Part shown: positions 43,525 through 52,599 of the stretch, in pieces | How the letters are laid out: each line of letters starts with the position of its first letter | Position numbering within the stretch: position 1 is the first letter of the stretch | Assembly (NCBI GenBank): GCA_030533405.1 | Contig: JAUNJF010000001.1 | Span: 124,001 to 188,000 of the forward strand | Reading direction: 5' to 3' | Source: Eubacteriales bacterium | GTDB taxonomy: Bacteria > Bacillota > Clostridia > Lachnospirales > Lachnospiraceae | Length of the DNA stretch: 64,000 bases | Program-made: the position numbers and the translations under genes | The notes under the pieces: generated by a model | What the model was told of the DNA's origin: nothing | The model's input: the letters and a program-made list of their open reading frames with translations, nothing else | Database searches by the model: none

Positions 43525-44194
43525 ATGAAAGTATTAAGAACAGAAGAATTGAAAAAATATTATGAGCAAAGTAGTGTGCCAGTTAAGGCACTTGATGGTG
43601 TCAACATTTCGGTTGAAGAAGGAACATTCGTAGCCATCGTAGGAACCAGTGGTAGTGGTAAGTCATATGCTTGGTGGTTTGGACCGACCAACTAGTGGTA
43701 AAGTGTATGTGGGAGACAACGACATTTTCGCATTGAAGGATGAGGAGCTTACCATTTTCCGTAGAAGAAAGATTGGTTTCATTTTTCAGGCATTTAACCT
43801 CGTGCCAGTATTAAATGTGTACGAGAATATTGTGTTACCTATTCAGTTAGATGGCAATGATGTTGATGAAGATTACGTAATGGAGATTGTTAAAACCCTT
43901 GGTTTAGAGGAAATGATTGATCGTATGCCAAATCAGTTATCAGGTGGACAGCAGCAGCGTGTGGCAATTGCAAGAGCGCTTGCAACAAAGCCTTCTATCG
44001 TACTTGCCGATGAGCCAACTGGTAATTTGGACAGCAAGACAAGTCAGGATGTACTTGGTTTGTTAAAGGTAACAGGTCAGCGTTTTCATCAGACTATAGT
44101 GATGATTACTCATGATGAGGAGATCGCGCAGATGGCGGATCGTATCATTCGAATTGAGGATGGTCATGTAAAGGGTGGTGAGGAAAATGCGTAA
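43525..44194 (+). pseudogene. ABC exporter ATPase gene (MacB/LolD type) with a frameshift after Walker A
   Basis: The gene starts at 43525 with AAGGAG upstream. The Walker A motif reads GTSGSGKS and then falls out of frame (AYAWW...), while the next frame resumes at once with HMLGGLDRPTSGKVYVG. The normal sequence would be GSGKSTLLHMLGGLDRP, so about 10 bp are missing at 43664. The rest is intact: Q-loop FQAFNLVP, signature LSGGQQQRVAIARAL, Walker B VLADEPTGNLD and switch His. Unless it is a sequence error, no full ATPase is made. It is followed by the FtsX-like permease, overlapping by 8 bp. Confidence 0.8.
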
Positions 44195-46706
44195 GGTATC
44201 AAACAAAAAGGTAATTCGTAACACGGCAATGAAAATGATCGTTGCCAACAAAAAGAAGAATCTTGCAGTTATTATTGCAGTTATTTTAACCACTATTTTA
44301 TTTACCATTGTATTTTCAGTGGCAATGAGCTTGAACACTACATTTCAGAATGAGACTATGCATCAGGTTGGCGGACAGTCCATGGCTGGACTTAAGTATG
44401 CATCCTATGAAGATTATGAAATGGCAGTGAATGATCCCAAAACCAAGGATGTTTCTTACCGTGTTTTGGTAGGTATGTTAAAGGATGCATCAAGAAAAGC
44501 AAACACTGAGGTTTATTATGCACAGGATGAAAATGCAGTTAGCAGTTTTTCTTATCCTACTGTTGGTCGCATGCCAGAAGAGGAGAAGGATGTTGTTCTT
44601 AGTGACATTGTTTTGAAGGCTCTTGATGTGGAACCAGAACTTGGCAAGACCTTACATTTAACCATAGAAATCGGCGAGAAAGAAATAGAAGATGATTTCC
44701 AGTTGTGTGGCTGGTATGAGAGTAATAAGCTTGCACCAGCACAGCTTATGTATGTATCAAAGCAATATCAGGAGAAGGTTGCTCCAACCCCAGAGGTTTC
44801 CTATAAGGAGCAGAATCCTGAAAATGTATATGGTTATCTATCCGTTGATTTTAATTTTGAAAGTGCAGTTCAGATTGAGAACCAGATGATTGCATTTTTG
44901 GAGCGAAATGGAAAGGATATCAAGGACGAGGACGTATATGGCATTAACTGGGCATATACAACAGCGAATCTTGGTCTTGAAGACATGGTAATGGTGATTC
45001 CAATCTTGTTGTTGATTATGCTTGCAGGATACTTAATTATTTACAACATTTATTACATTCGTGTAAATGCAGATATTCATCAGTATGGTTTGTTAAAGAC
45101 CATTGGAACAACCGGAAAGCAGTTAAAGAAAATTGTGTGGATGCAGGCAAGCATTTTGTCCACCATTGGAATCGCTTTTGGATTGATTATCGGAACTGTT
45201 TTGGCATCCATTGTATTACCAATGATTATTGGAATGACTAGTGTGGATACATCTTTTGCAAAGATTTCTATTCATCCAGCGATTTATGTTTTTGCTACTT
45301 TTTTTTCATTGGTTACTGTATGGATTGGATGTCGCAAGCCAGGCAAAATTGTGGCAAGCATTTCTCCAGTGGAGGCTGTTTCTTACATGCCAGTTGACCA
45401 TGTGAAGAGAAAGAAAAAGAAGACAAAGAAGGTATCGGTATTCGGTCTTGCCCGTGCCAACATGGGACGTGAAAGACGCAAGTATGTTTTAGTTGTTGTT
45501 TCGTTGTCATTATCCCTTGTTTTGGTAAATGCTACATTTTGCATTGGCAAAAGTGTGTGTGCAGATCGTTATGTTAGTGCAAATGTTATCGGCGACTTTA
45601 TTATAGCAGATTATGCAACGATGACGCATCGTGGTGATGAAGAGAGCGCTTTTGTTTCAAAGCAGGAAATGGAGGAGCTTCAGGGAATACCAGGAGTGGA
45701 GCATGTTTCAGGAATCTATTGTAATGAACACGCTGCTATTAATTTAGATGGAGATGCAGAGGATTATTTCAAGCGAATTATCAGGGAATCAGGAGAAGAT
45801 GAGTACGATTATAATTGTGAGAATGTAATCAACAATAGTCGGATACCTTGTGATTACTTTGGAATTGATGAACAGGCTGCAGAATATGTAGAATATTATG
45901 AGGGAGAGTGGAACTCCGAGTTATGGGAAACCGGTGAGTATGCTATTGTAAGTACCAATCAAATGATTTCAGATGAGTCGGCAGATTGTTATCATGTTGG
46001 TGATGAGGTTACGGTTTTGGTTGGACCAGAGCAGACAAGAACCTACAAAGTCATGGCAGTAGGTGCTATGCCATATGCCCTTAGCACACAGGCCTATAGC
46101 ATGGTTGGTAGTGAAGTAATTGTTCCACAAAAAGAATATGTGAAGGATTGTGGTGATGAAGGTGCGTTGAAATGTGTCATGCTGTGTGATCAGGACAAGC
46201 TTTTACAGCTTGAAGAACAGGTAAAGGAATTTGTGGAAGAATCATCACATTTATCCTATAGCTCTAAAGGTGTATATCTAGAAGATGTAAAGGAAACAAT
46301 TCGTAGTATGCAACTGATTAGTGGCGGTTTAGCATTGATTCTTGCATTGATTGGATTTATGAATTTTGCCAATAGTACCATTACTGGAATTTGGAAACGT
46401 GCCAGAGAACTTGCTATGATGCAGGCAGTTGGTCTCACGAAAAAGCAGATGCTTGGCATGCTGATTTGTGAAGGTGTATTGCAGGGCATTGCCACATTTA
46501 TTGTTTCAATGTTGTTTTATGTGATTTGTGTAGGCCCAGTAATAAGTGTCATTATGGCAGAGACTATGATTTTCCAATATCAGTTTGTTATTGCTCCACT
46601 TATTGTGATGCTTCCAGTTGTATTGTTGATTGCAGCAGTCATTCCATATGCTAGCTATCAGAAAATGCAGCAGCAAAGCGTAGTAGAGCGTATGCGTGTG
46701 GAATAA
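44187..46706 (+). CDS. FtsX-like ABC exporter permease
   Basis: About 839 residues with two FtsX-type halves: a first helix at residues 25-47 (NLAVIIAVILTTILFTIVF), a large external domain, three helices around 275-370 (PILLLIMLAGYLIIYNIYY), a second membrane entry (VLVVVSLSLSLVLVNATF), another external domain and three C-terminal helices (GLALILALIGFMNFANS). This matches permeases of BceAB/MacB-like exporters that act on peptide antibiotics or signals. The start is ATG 44187. Its ATPase partner just upstream carries a frameshift, so it may be orphaned unless another ATPase serves it. Confidence 0.85.
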   Translation: MRKVSNKKVIRNTAMKMIVANKKKNLAVIIAVILTTILFTIVFSVAMSLNTTFQNETMHQVGGQSMAGLKYASYEDYEMAVNDPKTKDVSYRVLVGMLKDASRKANTEVYYAQDENAVSSFSYPTVGRMPEEEKDVVLSDIVLKALDVEPELGKTLHLTIEIGEKEIEDDFQLCGWYESNKLAPAQLMYVSKQYQEKVAPTPEVSYKEQNPENVYGYLSVDFNFESAVQIENQMIAFLERNGKDIKDEDVYGINWAYTTANLGLEDMVMVIPILLLIMLAGYLIIYNIYYIRVNADIHQYGLLKTIGTTGKQLKKIVWMQASILSTIGIAFGLIIGTVLASIVLPMIIGMTSVDTSFAKISIHPAIYVFATFFSLVTVWIGCRKPGKIVASISPVEAVSYMPVDHVKRKKKKTKKVSVFGLARANMGRERRKYVLVVVSLSLSLVLVNATFCIGKSVCADRYVSANVIGDFIIADYATMTHRGDEESAFVSKQEMEELQGIPGVEHVSGIYCNEHAAINLDGDAEDYFKRIIRESGEDEYDYNCENVINNSRIPCDYFGIDEQAAEYVEYYEGEWNSELWETGEYAIVSTNQMISDESADCYHVGDEVTVLVGPEQTRTYKVMAVGAMPYALSTQAYSMVGSEVIVPQKEYVKDCGDEGALKCVMLCDQDKLLQLEEQVKEFVEESSHLSYSSKGVYLEDVKETIRSMQLISGGLALILALIGFMNFANSTITGIWKRARELAMMQAVGLTKKQMLGMLICEGVLQGIATFIVSMLFYVICVGPVISVIMAETMIFQYQFVIAPLIVMLPVVLLIAAVIPYASYQKMQQQSVVERMRVE

Positions 46707-46711
46707 ACGAT

Positions 46712-46758
46712 AATAATAAGAGAAGCCCTGACTCGAAAGCAGAGCTTCTCTTATTATT
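46712..46758. terminator. Bidirectional terminator hairpin
   Basis: AATAATAAGAGAAGC and GCTTCTCTTATTATT are 15-bp perfect complements between converging genes. The right arm overlaps the last codon region of the minus-strand regulator. Confidence 0.75.
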
Positions 46759-47374
46759 TATGCTGATAATAGAATACAGCTAACTGTGTACGATCACGTA
46801 GCTCTAATTTTTCCAGAATGTTACTTAGATAGTTGCGAACAGTTCCTTCACTGAGGAAGAGCTTGTCTGCAATTTCTTTGTTACTAAGTCCATCTGCAAT
46901 CAGAGTAATAATCTCATATTCCTTTTCTGTAATGCCATAGGAAGAATAATCAAAGCTGTCTGCGGACTTCATCAGGTTTGGAATCTTTTGAATGATTTCA
47001 TCACCGTAAACATTTTGTCCAGAATATACCGCTTCTAACGCAGGAATAATGTGTTCAAAATTCTGCTTGATAATGTATCCCTTTGCACCTAATTCCAACG
47101 CTTTCACGATGTATTCATCATCTAAAAATGTAGTTAAGAATAACACCTTTGCGTCTGGAAATTCTGCAAGTACCTGAGAAAGCGCCTCAGTTCCGTTCAT
47201 ATTCTGCATACGAATATCCATCAGCAGTACGTCAGGTTTATGGGTGCGATATAAGTTCAATGCCTCTGAACCATCATTTCCAACTGCAGCCACCTCAATG
47301 GATGGGTCAGCTTCTAATATTATCTTTAATGACATACATACCAACTGGTCATCGTCAATCAATACAATTTTCAT
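46754..47374 (-). CDS. NarL/LuxR-family response regulator
   Basis: About 206 residues. Receiver: DDD at residues 7-9, phospho-Asp in DVLLMDIRMQNMNGTEAL, LFLTTF and the Lys in GYIIKQN. C-terminal LuxR-type helix-turn-helix: ITEKEYEIITLIADGLSNKE, LFLSEGTVRNYLSNILEKL. The start is placed at 47374 (MKIVLIDDD) with GGGAGA upstream; an upstream in-frame start at 47407 gives an unrelated 11-residue extension. It belongs with the adjacent kinase and probably controls the divergent ABC exporter genes. Confidence 0.88.
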   Translation of the reverse strand: MKIVLIDDDQLVCMSLKIILEADPSIEVAAVGNDGSEALNLYRTHKPDVLLMDIRMQNMNGTEALSQVLAEFPDAKVLFLTTFLDDEYIVKALELGAKGYIIKQNFEHIIPALEAVYSGQNVYGDEIIQKIPNLMKSADSFDYSSYGITEKEYEIITLIADGLSNKEIADKLFLSEGTVRNYLSNILEKLELRDRTQLAVFYYQHK

Positions 47375-47457
47375 ATGAATCTCCCATTTGTTAATTATCT
47401 GTTTCACGTGTTATTATGATAGCTGATCAGCAAAAATGCAAGAGGAAGAAAGGAATC

Positions 47458-48522
47458 CTATTGTTGTTTTGGGATAGAAAGGAAAATTCGAAATCCATGA
47501 TCTGTTGTAATATGCAAATTGCCGTGCAATGCACTGGCACGTTCTTTCATGTTTGTAAGTCCAATTCCGTCTGAATCATTTTTATGAAGACCGTTCGTTC
47601 CGTTATCCTCCACTAACAACTGATAAAAACCAGGGTGTTCTCGCATGGTAACTGTAACCTCGGTGGCATTACTGTGTTTGATAATGTTATTCAATGCTTC
47701 CTTCACAATAGCAATGATGCAATATTTTACGTCTTTTGGAACATGTCTTGAAGTATCACATTCAAAGGAAATGGAACAGAATGTGAAGTTGTCTATCAAG
47801 TTCTGAAGAGCGCTTTTCAAATCCACCGATTCATCGTGTAGGTCATGTACACTGTTACGAATGTTGTTCATGGCCTCATTTAAGGTATCCTTCAAACTTT
47901 CTAAATGTGGTTTTAGTGCTGCATCCTTGCAAATTGCGAGCAACGCACCAACTTGTAAAATGGAGCGGGAAAGCATGTGTCCCACATTGTCGTGAATTTC
48001 GCGGGCAATTCTATTTCGCTCTGATAAAGTAGCGACGTAAATGTTCTCATTTTGACTAATAATCAATTGCTCGTTTTTGTGTCGAAGCTGCATTTCCTGT
48101 TCTACACTATTGTCACGAAGTGCCTTGATGGTTGTCTCTAAATGTTTCTGTATCTGATTGCGATAAGCCAGATAAAAACTAATGCCGTAAGTAAGATAAA
48201 TCATCGCATTATGCGTAGAAATTGTATGATGATAAATCAGGGCAGGTATCATTCCGATGCCACAGATTACATAGTGTTTTCGAAAGAAAACAGCATATAA
48301 AATGGCAGGGAGAAACACTACGAATAAAGGATTGAAAAAGGCGATTCCAATAGCAAAGCTGCCAATTATAATCTGTGGTATTTTCTTTTGAAAAGAAATG
48401 CTAAAACAGGACAAAGAAATGGCAAGCATCAAAAAAACCAAAGTGGAAGCCTTAAGATCCTGAAACGGAAACAGGCAAAAACACAATATGAAAATGACCA
48501 AAGTTTCTATATAAGTTCGCAT
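47458..48522 (-). CDS. Sensor histidine kinase, HisKA_3 type (LiaS/DesK-like)
   Basis: 354 residues. The N-terminal 130 residues hold five or six hydrophobic helices (VIFILCFCLFPFQ, LVFLMLAISLSCFSI and others) with short loops, a DesK-like intramembrane sensor layout. A coiled region follows, then the phospho-acceptor motif RNRIAREIHDNVGHMLSRSI and the ATPase domain with VKEALNNIIKHSNAT and DNGTNGLHKNDSDGIGLTNM. It would phosphorylate the NarL-type regulator encoded 84 bp downstream. It is divergent from the ABC-2 exporter operon. Confidence 0.87.
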   Translation of the reverse strand: MRTYIETLVIFILCFCLFPFQDLKASTLVFLMLAISLSCFSISFQKKIPQIIIGSFAIGIAFFNPLFVVFLPAILYAVFFRKHYVICGIGMIPALIYHHTISTHNAMIYLTYGISFYLAYRNQIQKHLETTIKALRDNSVEQEMQLRHKNEQLIISQNENIYVATLSERNRIAREIHDNVGHMLSRSILQVGALLAICKDAALKPHLESLKDTLNEAMNNIRNSVHDLHDESVDLKSALQNLIDNFTFCSISFECDTSRHVPKDVKYCIIAIVKEALNNIIKHSNATEVTVTMREHPGFYQLLVEDNGTNGLHKNDSDGIGLTNMKERASALHGNLHITTDHGFRIFLSIPKQQ

Positions 48523-48598
48523 GATAATTCCTCTTTTTTGTAATATAACTACATTTTATCAGAAAAAAAAGATATCGTCTTGTCATTTTTTTGAGATG

Positions 48599-48610
48599 TG
48601 ACAAATGTCA
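48599..48610. promoter_or_regulatory. Candidate operator in the divergent region
   Basis: TGACA-AA-TGTCA is a 12-bp palindrome, with another TGTCA half 18 bp upstream (48581-48585). It lies between the kinase and the ABC exporter genes and might bind the NarL-type regulator. Confidence 0.35.
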
Positions 48611-48762
48611 TATTCATTTCTTACATTTCACACTACAAATCATTTTCACGATTTTATATGATATGTACAACAGAAATACAAAGTATCATCGGTTTCTTCA
48701 CCAAGGCGAAGCGGAATGTGAAGAATCGTTTTAAGAAGACGAGAAAATAAAGGAGAATGAAT

Positions 48763-49695
48763 ATGGTAGTAGAGATTGAGAATTTAGTTAAGAGATATGG
48801 AAATCTGGTTGCATTAGATCATTTTAATTTGCAGATTAAGGAGGGTGAGGTGTTTGGATTGCTTGGTCCAAACGGAAGTGGTAAATCCACAACCATTCAT
48901 TGTTTGTTGTCTCTCCTAGAGTATGATAAAGGAACCATCAAGGTGTTTGGTCAGGAAATGAAACCAACCAGTTATGATTTGAAAAAAGATATTGGTGTAA
49001 TCATGCAAAATGTAGCTGTGTTTGAAGAACTTACTGTATATGAAAACATTGATTACTTTTGCGGATTATATATAAAAGATAAGGCAAAGAGAAAGCAGTA
49101 TGTGGAAGAAGCAATTGCATTTGTGGAGCTTCAGGATTATAAAAAGTTTTACCCAAAGAAGCTTTCAGGTGGTTTGCTTCGAAGATTAAATATCGCTTGT
49201 GGAATTGCTCATAAGCCAAAGCTAATCATTTTAGACGAGCCAACGGTAGCTGTTGATCCACAGAGTCGTAACAAGATTCTAGAGGGTATCATGGAGTTGA
49301 ATCGTCAGGGCGCTACCATCATTTATACTTCGCATTATATGGAAGAGGTAGAGCAGATTTGTACGAAGATTGCCATTATGGATAAGGGTAAAAATATTGC
49401 ACTTGGAACCAAGGATGAACTTAAGAATATGATTGATTTGGGCGAGACGATTTCTGTTGAAATTTTAGAATTGCCAGATAGCACACAGGCAGCGATTAAA
49501 GCATTGCCACATGTTATGAAGGTGGAATATGAAAATTATGTATTGAAGGTTCGTTTCTCAAAAGGAAAACACAATCTGATTCGTTTGCTTGATTTACTGA
49601 AGGAAGAGGAGATTGGGTTCGGTGGTGTTCATTCTGAACTGCCAACTCTAAATGACGTTTTCCTCGAGATTACTGGTAAGGAACTTAGAGATTGA
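48763..49695 (+). CDS. ABC-2 exporter ATP-binding protein
   Basis: About 310 residues. Walker A LLGPNGSGKSTTIHCL near residue 35, Q-loop GVIMQNVAVFEELTVYEN, signature LSGGLLRRLNIACGIAHKP (canonical LSGGQ is LSGGL here), Walker B LIILDEPTVAVDPQ, and the switch His in YTSHYMEEV. A C-terminal 90-residue extension is typical of DrrA/CcmA-type exporters. ATG 48763 follows AAGGAG at the right distance; 48757 is too close to it. It starts the operon with two permease genes. Confidence 0.88.
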   Translation: MVVEIENLVKRYGNLVALDHFNLQIKEGEVFGLLGPNGSGKSTTIHCLLSLLEYDKGTIKVFGQEMKPTSYDLKKDIGVIMQNVAVFEELTVYENIDYFCGLYIKDKAKRKQYVEEAIAFVELQDYKKFYPKKLSGGLLRRLNIACGIAHKPKLIILDEPTVAVDPQSRNKILEGIMELNRQGATIIYTSHYMEEVEQICTKIAIMDKGKNIALGTKDELKNMIDLGETISVEILELPDSTQAAIKALPHVMKVEYENYVLKVRFSKGKHNLIRLLDLLKEEEIGFGGVHSELPTLNDVFLEITGKELRD

Positions 49696-49709
49696 GGAGG
49701 GAACAGGCA

Positions 49710-50843
49710 ATGATACATTTTTGGTATAGAATTAAGGTAATGCTGAGGGAGCGCAGCTCCATTTTCTGGAATTTAATTTTTCCTATCTTTTTGGGATTTT
49801 TATTCTATGTAATGTTTAACAATATCATCAACAATGTGGAGAAGTTTAGCGAGATTTCAGTTGGTCTGGTGTTGGAACAGGAGCAGGCAGATTTTTCAAA
49901 ACTGATCAAGGAAGTAGAAGTTGAGGGTGGCAAAAAGATGTTTGCTGTAACCGAATACAAGGATGCGGATGCAGCGAAGAAAGCGCTTGATGAGGATGAG
50001 ATATATGGTTACATTACAGTAGCAGATGATTTTCATTTGGTTGTCAAAGCATCTAATATTCAGACCACTGTGATTAAGGTATTTTTAGATCAGTATATTC
50101 AAAACAGCAAACTGATTGAAAATGTGGCAAAGGAAAATCCGCAACAGGTAAATGCGGTGGTACAGGGATTGATGAATGCAGGTGAAATTGAGATTAAAAA
50201 CATTCCGTTGCCAGGACAGGATAAATCACCATACACACAGTATTTTTACGCATTGATTGCTATGACATGTTTGATTGCATCTACAATTGGTCTTCAAAAT
50301 GGTAATAATATTCAGGCAGATTTATCGGCTTTGGCAGCAAGAAGAAATGTGGCACCAACCAAGAAAATGAAGCAGGTGTTAATTGATTTCCTGGCAAGCT
50401 ACCTTGTAGTTGGAATTATGGCAACGATAATTTTAGCTATGGTGGTATATGGATTTAAGCAGGACTTTGGTGGCAATATTGCACCGATTTTGTTGGTTAC
50501 CTGGGTAGGAAGCTTTACTGGACTTGCGGGGGGAATGATGATTGGTGTTTGCTTAAAGGGAAGCAAACGTATGAAGGAAGGATTTAGTACTGCATTTTTT
50601 ATGGGAAGTTCATTTCTCGGCGGTTTGCAGATCGTAACGATTACTTACGTAATAGAGAAGCACTGTCCAATCATTAATCGCATCAATCCTGCAACCTTGA
50701 TTGTAAATGCATGTAAGAGTTTGGCTGTATTTGGAGATACGAGACAGTATGTGATTAATTTGGTTACTTTGACTGCAATAGGAATCGCATTTTTGATTAT
50801 TAGTATTTTGAAGTTAAGGAGGACAAAATATGCTAGTATTTAA
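49710..50843 (+). CDS. ABC-2 type permease (first of two)
   Basis: About 377 residues in the ABC-2 membrane family: one N-terminal helix (FWNLIFPIFLGFLFYVMF), a 150-residue external domain, then five C-terminal helices including FYALIAMTCLIASTIGLQ and LIDFLASYLVVGIMATIILAMV. The ATG at 49710 follows AGGAGG, whereas the upstream in-frame TTG is weak. It overlaps the second permease by 14 bp. Together with the ATPase these form an exporter probably controlled by the divergent kinase/regulator pair. The substrate is unknown. Confidence 0.85.
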   Translation: MIHFWYRIKVMLRERSSIFWNLIFPIFLGFLFYVMFNNIINNVEKFSEISVGLVLEQEQADFSKLIKEVEVEGGKKMFAVTEYKDADAAKKALDEDEIYGYITVADDFHLVVKASNIQTTVIKVFLDQYIQNSKLIENVAKENPQQVNAVVQGLMNAGEIEIKNIPLPGQDKSPYTQYFYALIAMTCLIASTIGLQNGNNIQADLSALAARRNVAPTKKMKQVLIDFLASYLVVGIMATIILAMVVYGFKQDFGGNIAPILLVTWVGSFTGLAGGMMIGVCLKGSKRMKEGFSTAFFMGSSFLGGLQIVTITYVIEKHCPIINRINPATLIVNACKSLAVFGDTRQYVINLVTLTAIGIAFLIISILKLRRTKYASI

Positions 50844-51999
50844 TACATTTTTTCGTTTGTTAAAAAGATTAAAGGGACAAATCATAGTATATGGTGTTGT
50901 TTTCCTATCTTTAGCACTTGCTATGACAAAGGTTTTGACAACTGACAACAGTACAAAGGATTTCCAGGAAAATAGTATGGAACTTGCTGTAATCAATCGT
51001 AGTCAGGGTGTATTTGGAGAGGCAGTAAAAGAATATTTTGGAACCACCAATGAAATCATAGACGTAGTAGATGATGAAAGTGCTATTGAGGATATGCTTT
51101 ATTGGAGAGAGTTAGATTATGCGTTGATTATTCCAGAGGACTTTGAGGATAGCATAAAAGATGGAAAGATTACAAAGGATTTGCAGTGCTTAGAGGTGCC
51201 TGGTAATTTTGAAAGCAGCGTCTTCAAGGCAGAGCTTGAAATGTATATTAGTAAGATGTCTGGTCTTATGGCAGGTGGTATGAGTATAGAGGATGCAACC
51301 AAGGAATTAGAGAAGTTAAAATCAGAGCAGGTAACTGTAGAGGTGGCAAGCTTTGTAAATGAACAGCAGGGAGATGTGATTTCGAACTTCTTCTCTTATG
51401 CACCGTATTTATTTCTTTCGTTGGGAATTGTTGTCATCAGTTCGGTACTCATTTTCTTCAATGAAATAGAAGTGAAAAAGCGTATGGAATGCAGCTCTAT
51501 GCCATTGTTCAAAAGACAGGTAAGTCTCTTTGGTGCCATTGTAGCATTTGGAATGTTATTACTTGCAGTTGTACTCGTACTTGCAGCTGTTATGTCAAAG
51601 GGCTCTATGTTCACGGATGTTAGAATGCCATACTTTTTATTGAATCTTACCACCATGTTACTCTTTTCTGTGAGTCTCGCCTTTTTGGCAGGAACATTAT
51701 TTGATAAGACAGAGTCGGTAAATGGATTTGTAAATATCGTTAGTTTGGCACTTTGTTTTCTAGGTGGTATCTTTGTGCCACAGGAATTCTTTTCGGAGGG
51801 TGTACAGAGTGCAGCAAGATTTATGCCAACCTACTGGTACACAAAATCTAATGTAAGCATCAGTGCAATGGCTACTGTAACAGATGCGTTCCGCAAAGAA
51901 ATTTTTATGCAGAATTTATTCGTATTTAGTTCGGCGATAGCAGTGTTTGCGATTTCCATCGTAATCGTTAATCTTAAAAGACGTAGAATCGCTGCCTAG
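50830..51999 (+). CDS. ABC-2 type permease (second of two)
   Basis: 389 residues, same architecture as the preceding permease: N-terminal helix (GQIIVYGVVFLSLALAM), external domain of about 170 residues, and five helices from residue 190 (FFSYAPYLFLSLGIVVISSV to FVFSSAIAVFAISIVIV). AAGGAGG lies upstream of the ATG inside the previous gene. It is the last gene of the operon; the giant palindrome begins 46 bp after its stop. Confidence 0.85.
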   Translation: MLVFNTFFRLLKRLKGQIIVYGVVFLSLALAMTKVLTTDNSTKDFQENSMELAVINRSQGVFGEAVKEYFGTTNEIIDVVDDESAIEDMLYWRELDYALIIPEDFEDSIKDGKITKDLQCLEVPGNFESSVFKAELEMYISKMSGLMAGGMSIEDATKELEKLKSEQVTVEVASFVNEQQGDVISNFFSYAPYLFLSLGIVVISSVLIFFNEIEVKKRMECSSMPLFKRQVSLFGAIVAFGMLLLAVVLVLAAVMSKGSMFTDVRMPYFLLNLTTMLLFSVSLAFLAGTLFDKTESVNGFVNIVSLALCFLGGIFVPQEFFSEGVQSAARFMPTYWYTKSNVSISAMATVTDAFRKEIFMQNLFVFSSAIAVFAISIVIVNLKRRRIAA

Positions 52000-52044
52000 C
52001 AGACTATGTTATCACTTTGTATGACATATTTTGGACGATATATA

Positions 52045-52502
52045 TTTACGACACAACGAAATCTCCCATCATATAGTTTATAGAATCATCTTAGGGAACT
52101 GCTAGCTTTTTTTCACGGTTATCCGATTCATGAAACGCTAAATGATTTGTATTTTAGAATAACCAGCAAACTGCTTTCCAAAAACTCGCATAATTTGGTG
52201 AGTTGTGTTCTTGCAAAAGAGGGTATTTCAAGCCGTCGGTACTTAGGTCCAAGCAATTAGATTTATTTACTTGTTTCAATTTTTTGCTTGGACCTTACGT
52301 ACCGCTACGCCTTGGATTAAACGCAAGTGTCCCCGTTGCAAGACACAACCTCCCAAATCATGCTCAAACATTTGTCCGCAGTTTGCTATTCTAAAATACA
52401 AATCATAACCGTTTCTATGAATCCTCAAAATGCGAAAAAAACCTAGCAGTTCTCCAAGATGATTTTTATAAGTTTTTTGAGGAGATTTCGTTGTGTCGTA
52501 AA
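52045..52502. repeat. 458-bp imperfect palindrome (giant hairpin element)
   Basis: The outermost 22 bp at 52045-52066 and 52481-52502 are perfect inverted copies. Further in, the arms keep matching: AATCATCTT and AACTGCTAG near 52083-52105 against 52441-52470, ATGATTTGTATTTTAGAATA near 52141 against 52386-52409, GCAAACTGC, GTTGTGTTCTTGCAA near 52203, and GGTCCAAGCAA (52246) against TTGCTTGGACC (52284). The arms are about 210 nt and the apex loop 27 nt. There is no convincing gene, and no clear target duplication flanks it. Confidence 0.9.
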
Positions 52503-52599
52503 CATTTATGTGGAAAGTTTGTCATACAAGGTGATAAAAATGAATAAAGTTGGAAATGCCGTCTATCCTATTAGGAAAAAGGATAGGGGGCATTTTTTC

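Noticed and set aside
52203-52394. Small ORF of 63 residues inside the palindrome
   Set aside because: It runs across the apex of the hairpin, has no ribosome site and no recognisable composition of a protein; it is probably a chance frame.
52045-52502. Retron or reverse-transcriptase RNA as explanation of the palindrome
   Set aside because: No reverse transcriptase gene is adjacent, and the paired arms extend over the whole element, which is not the msr/msd layout.
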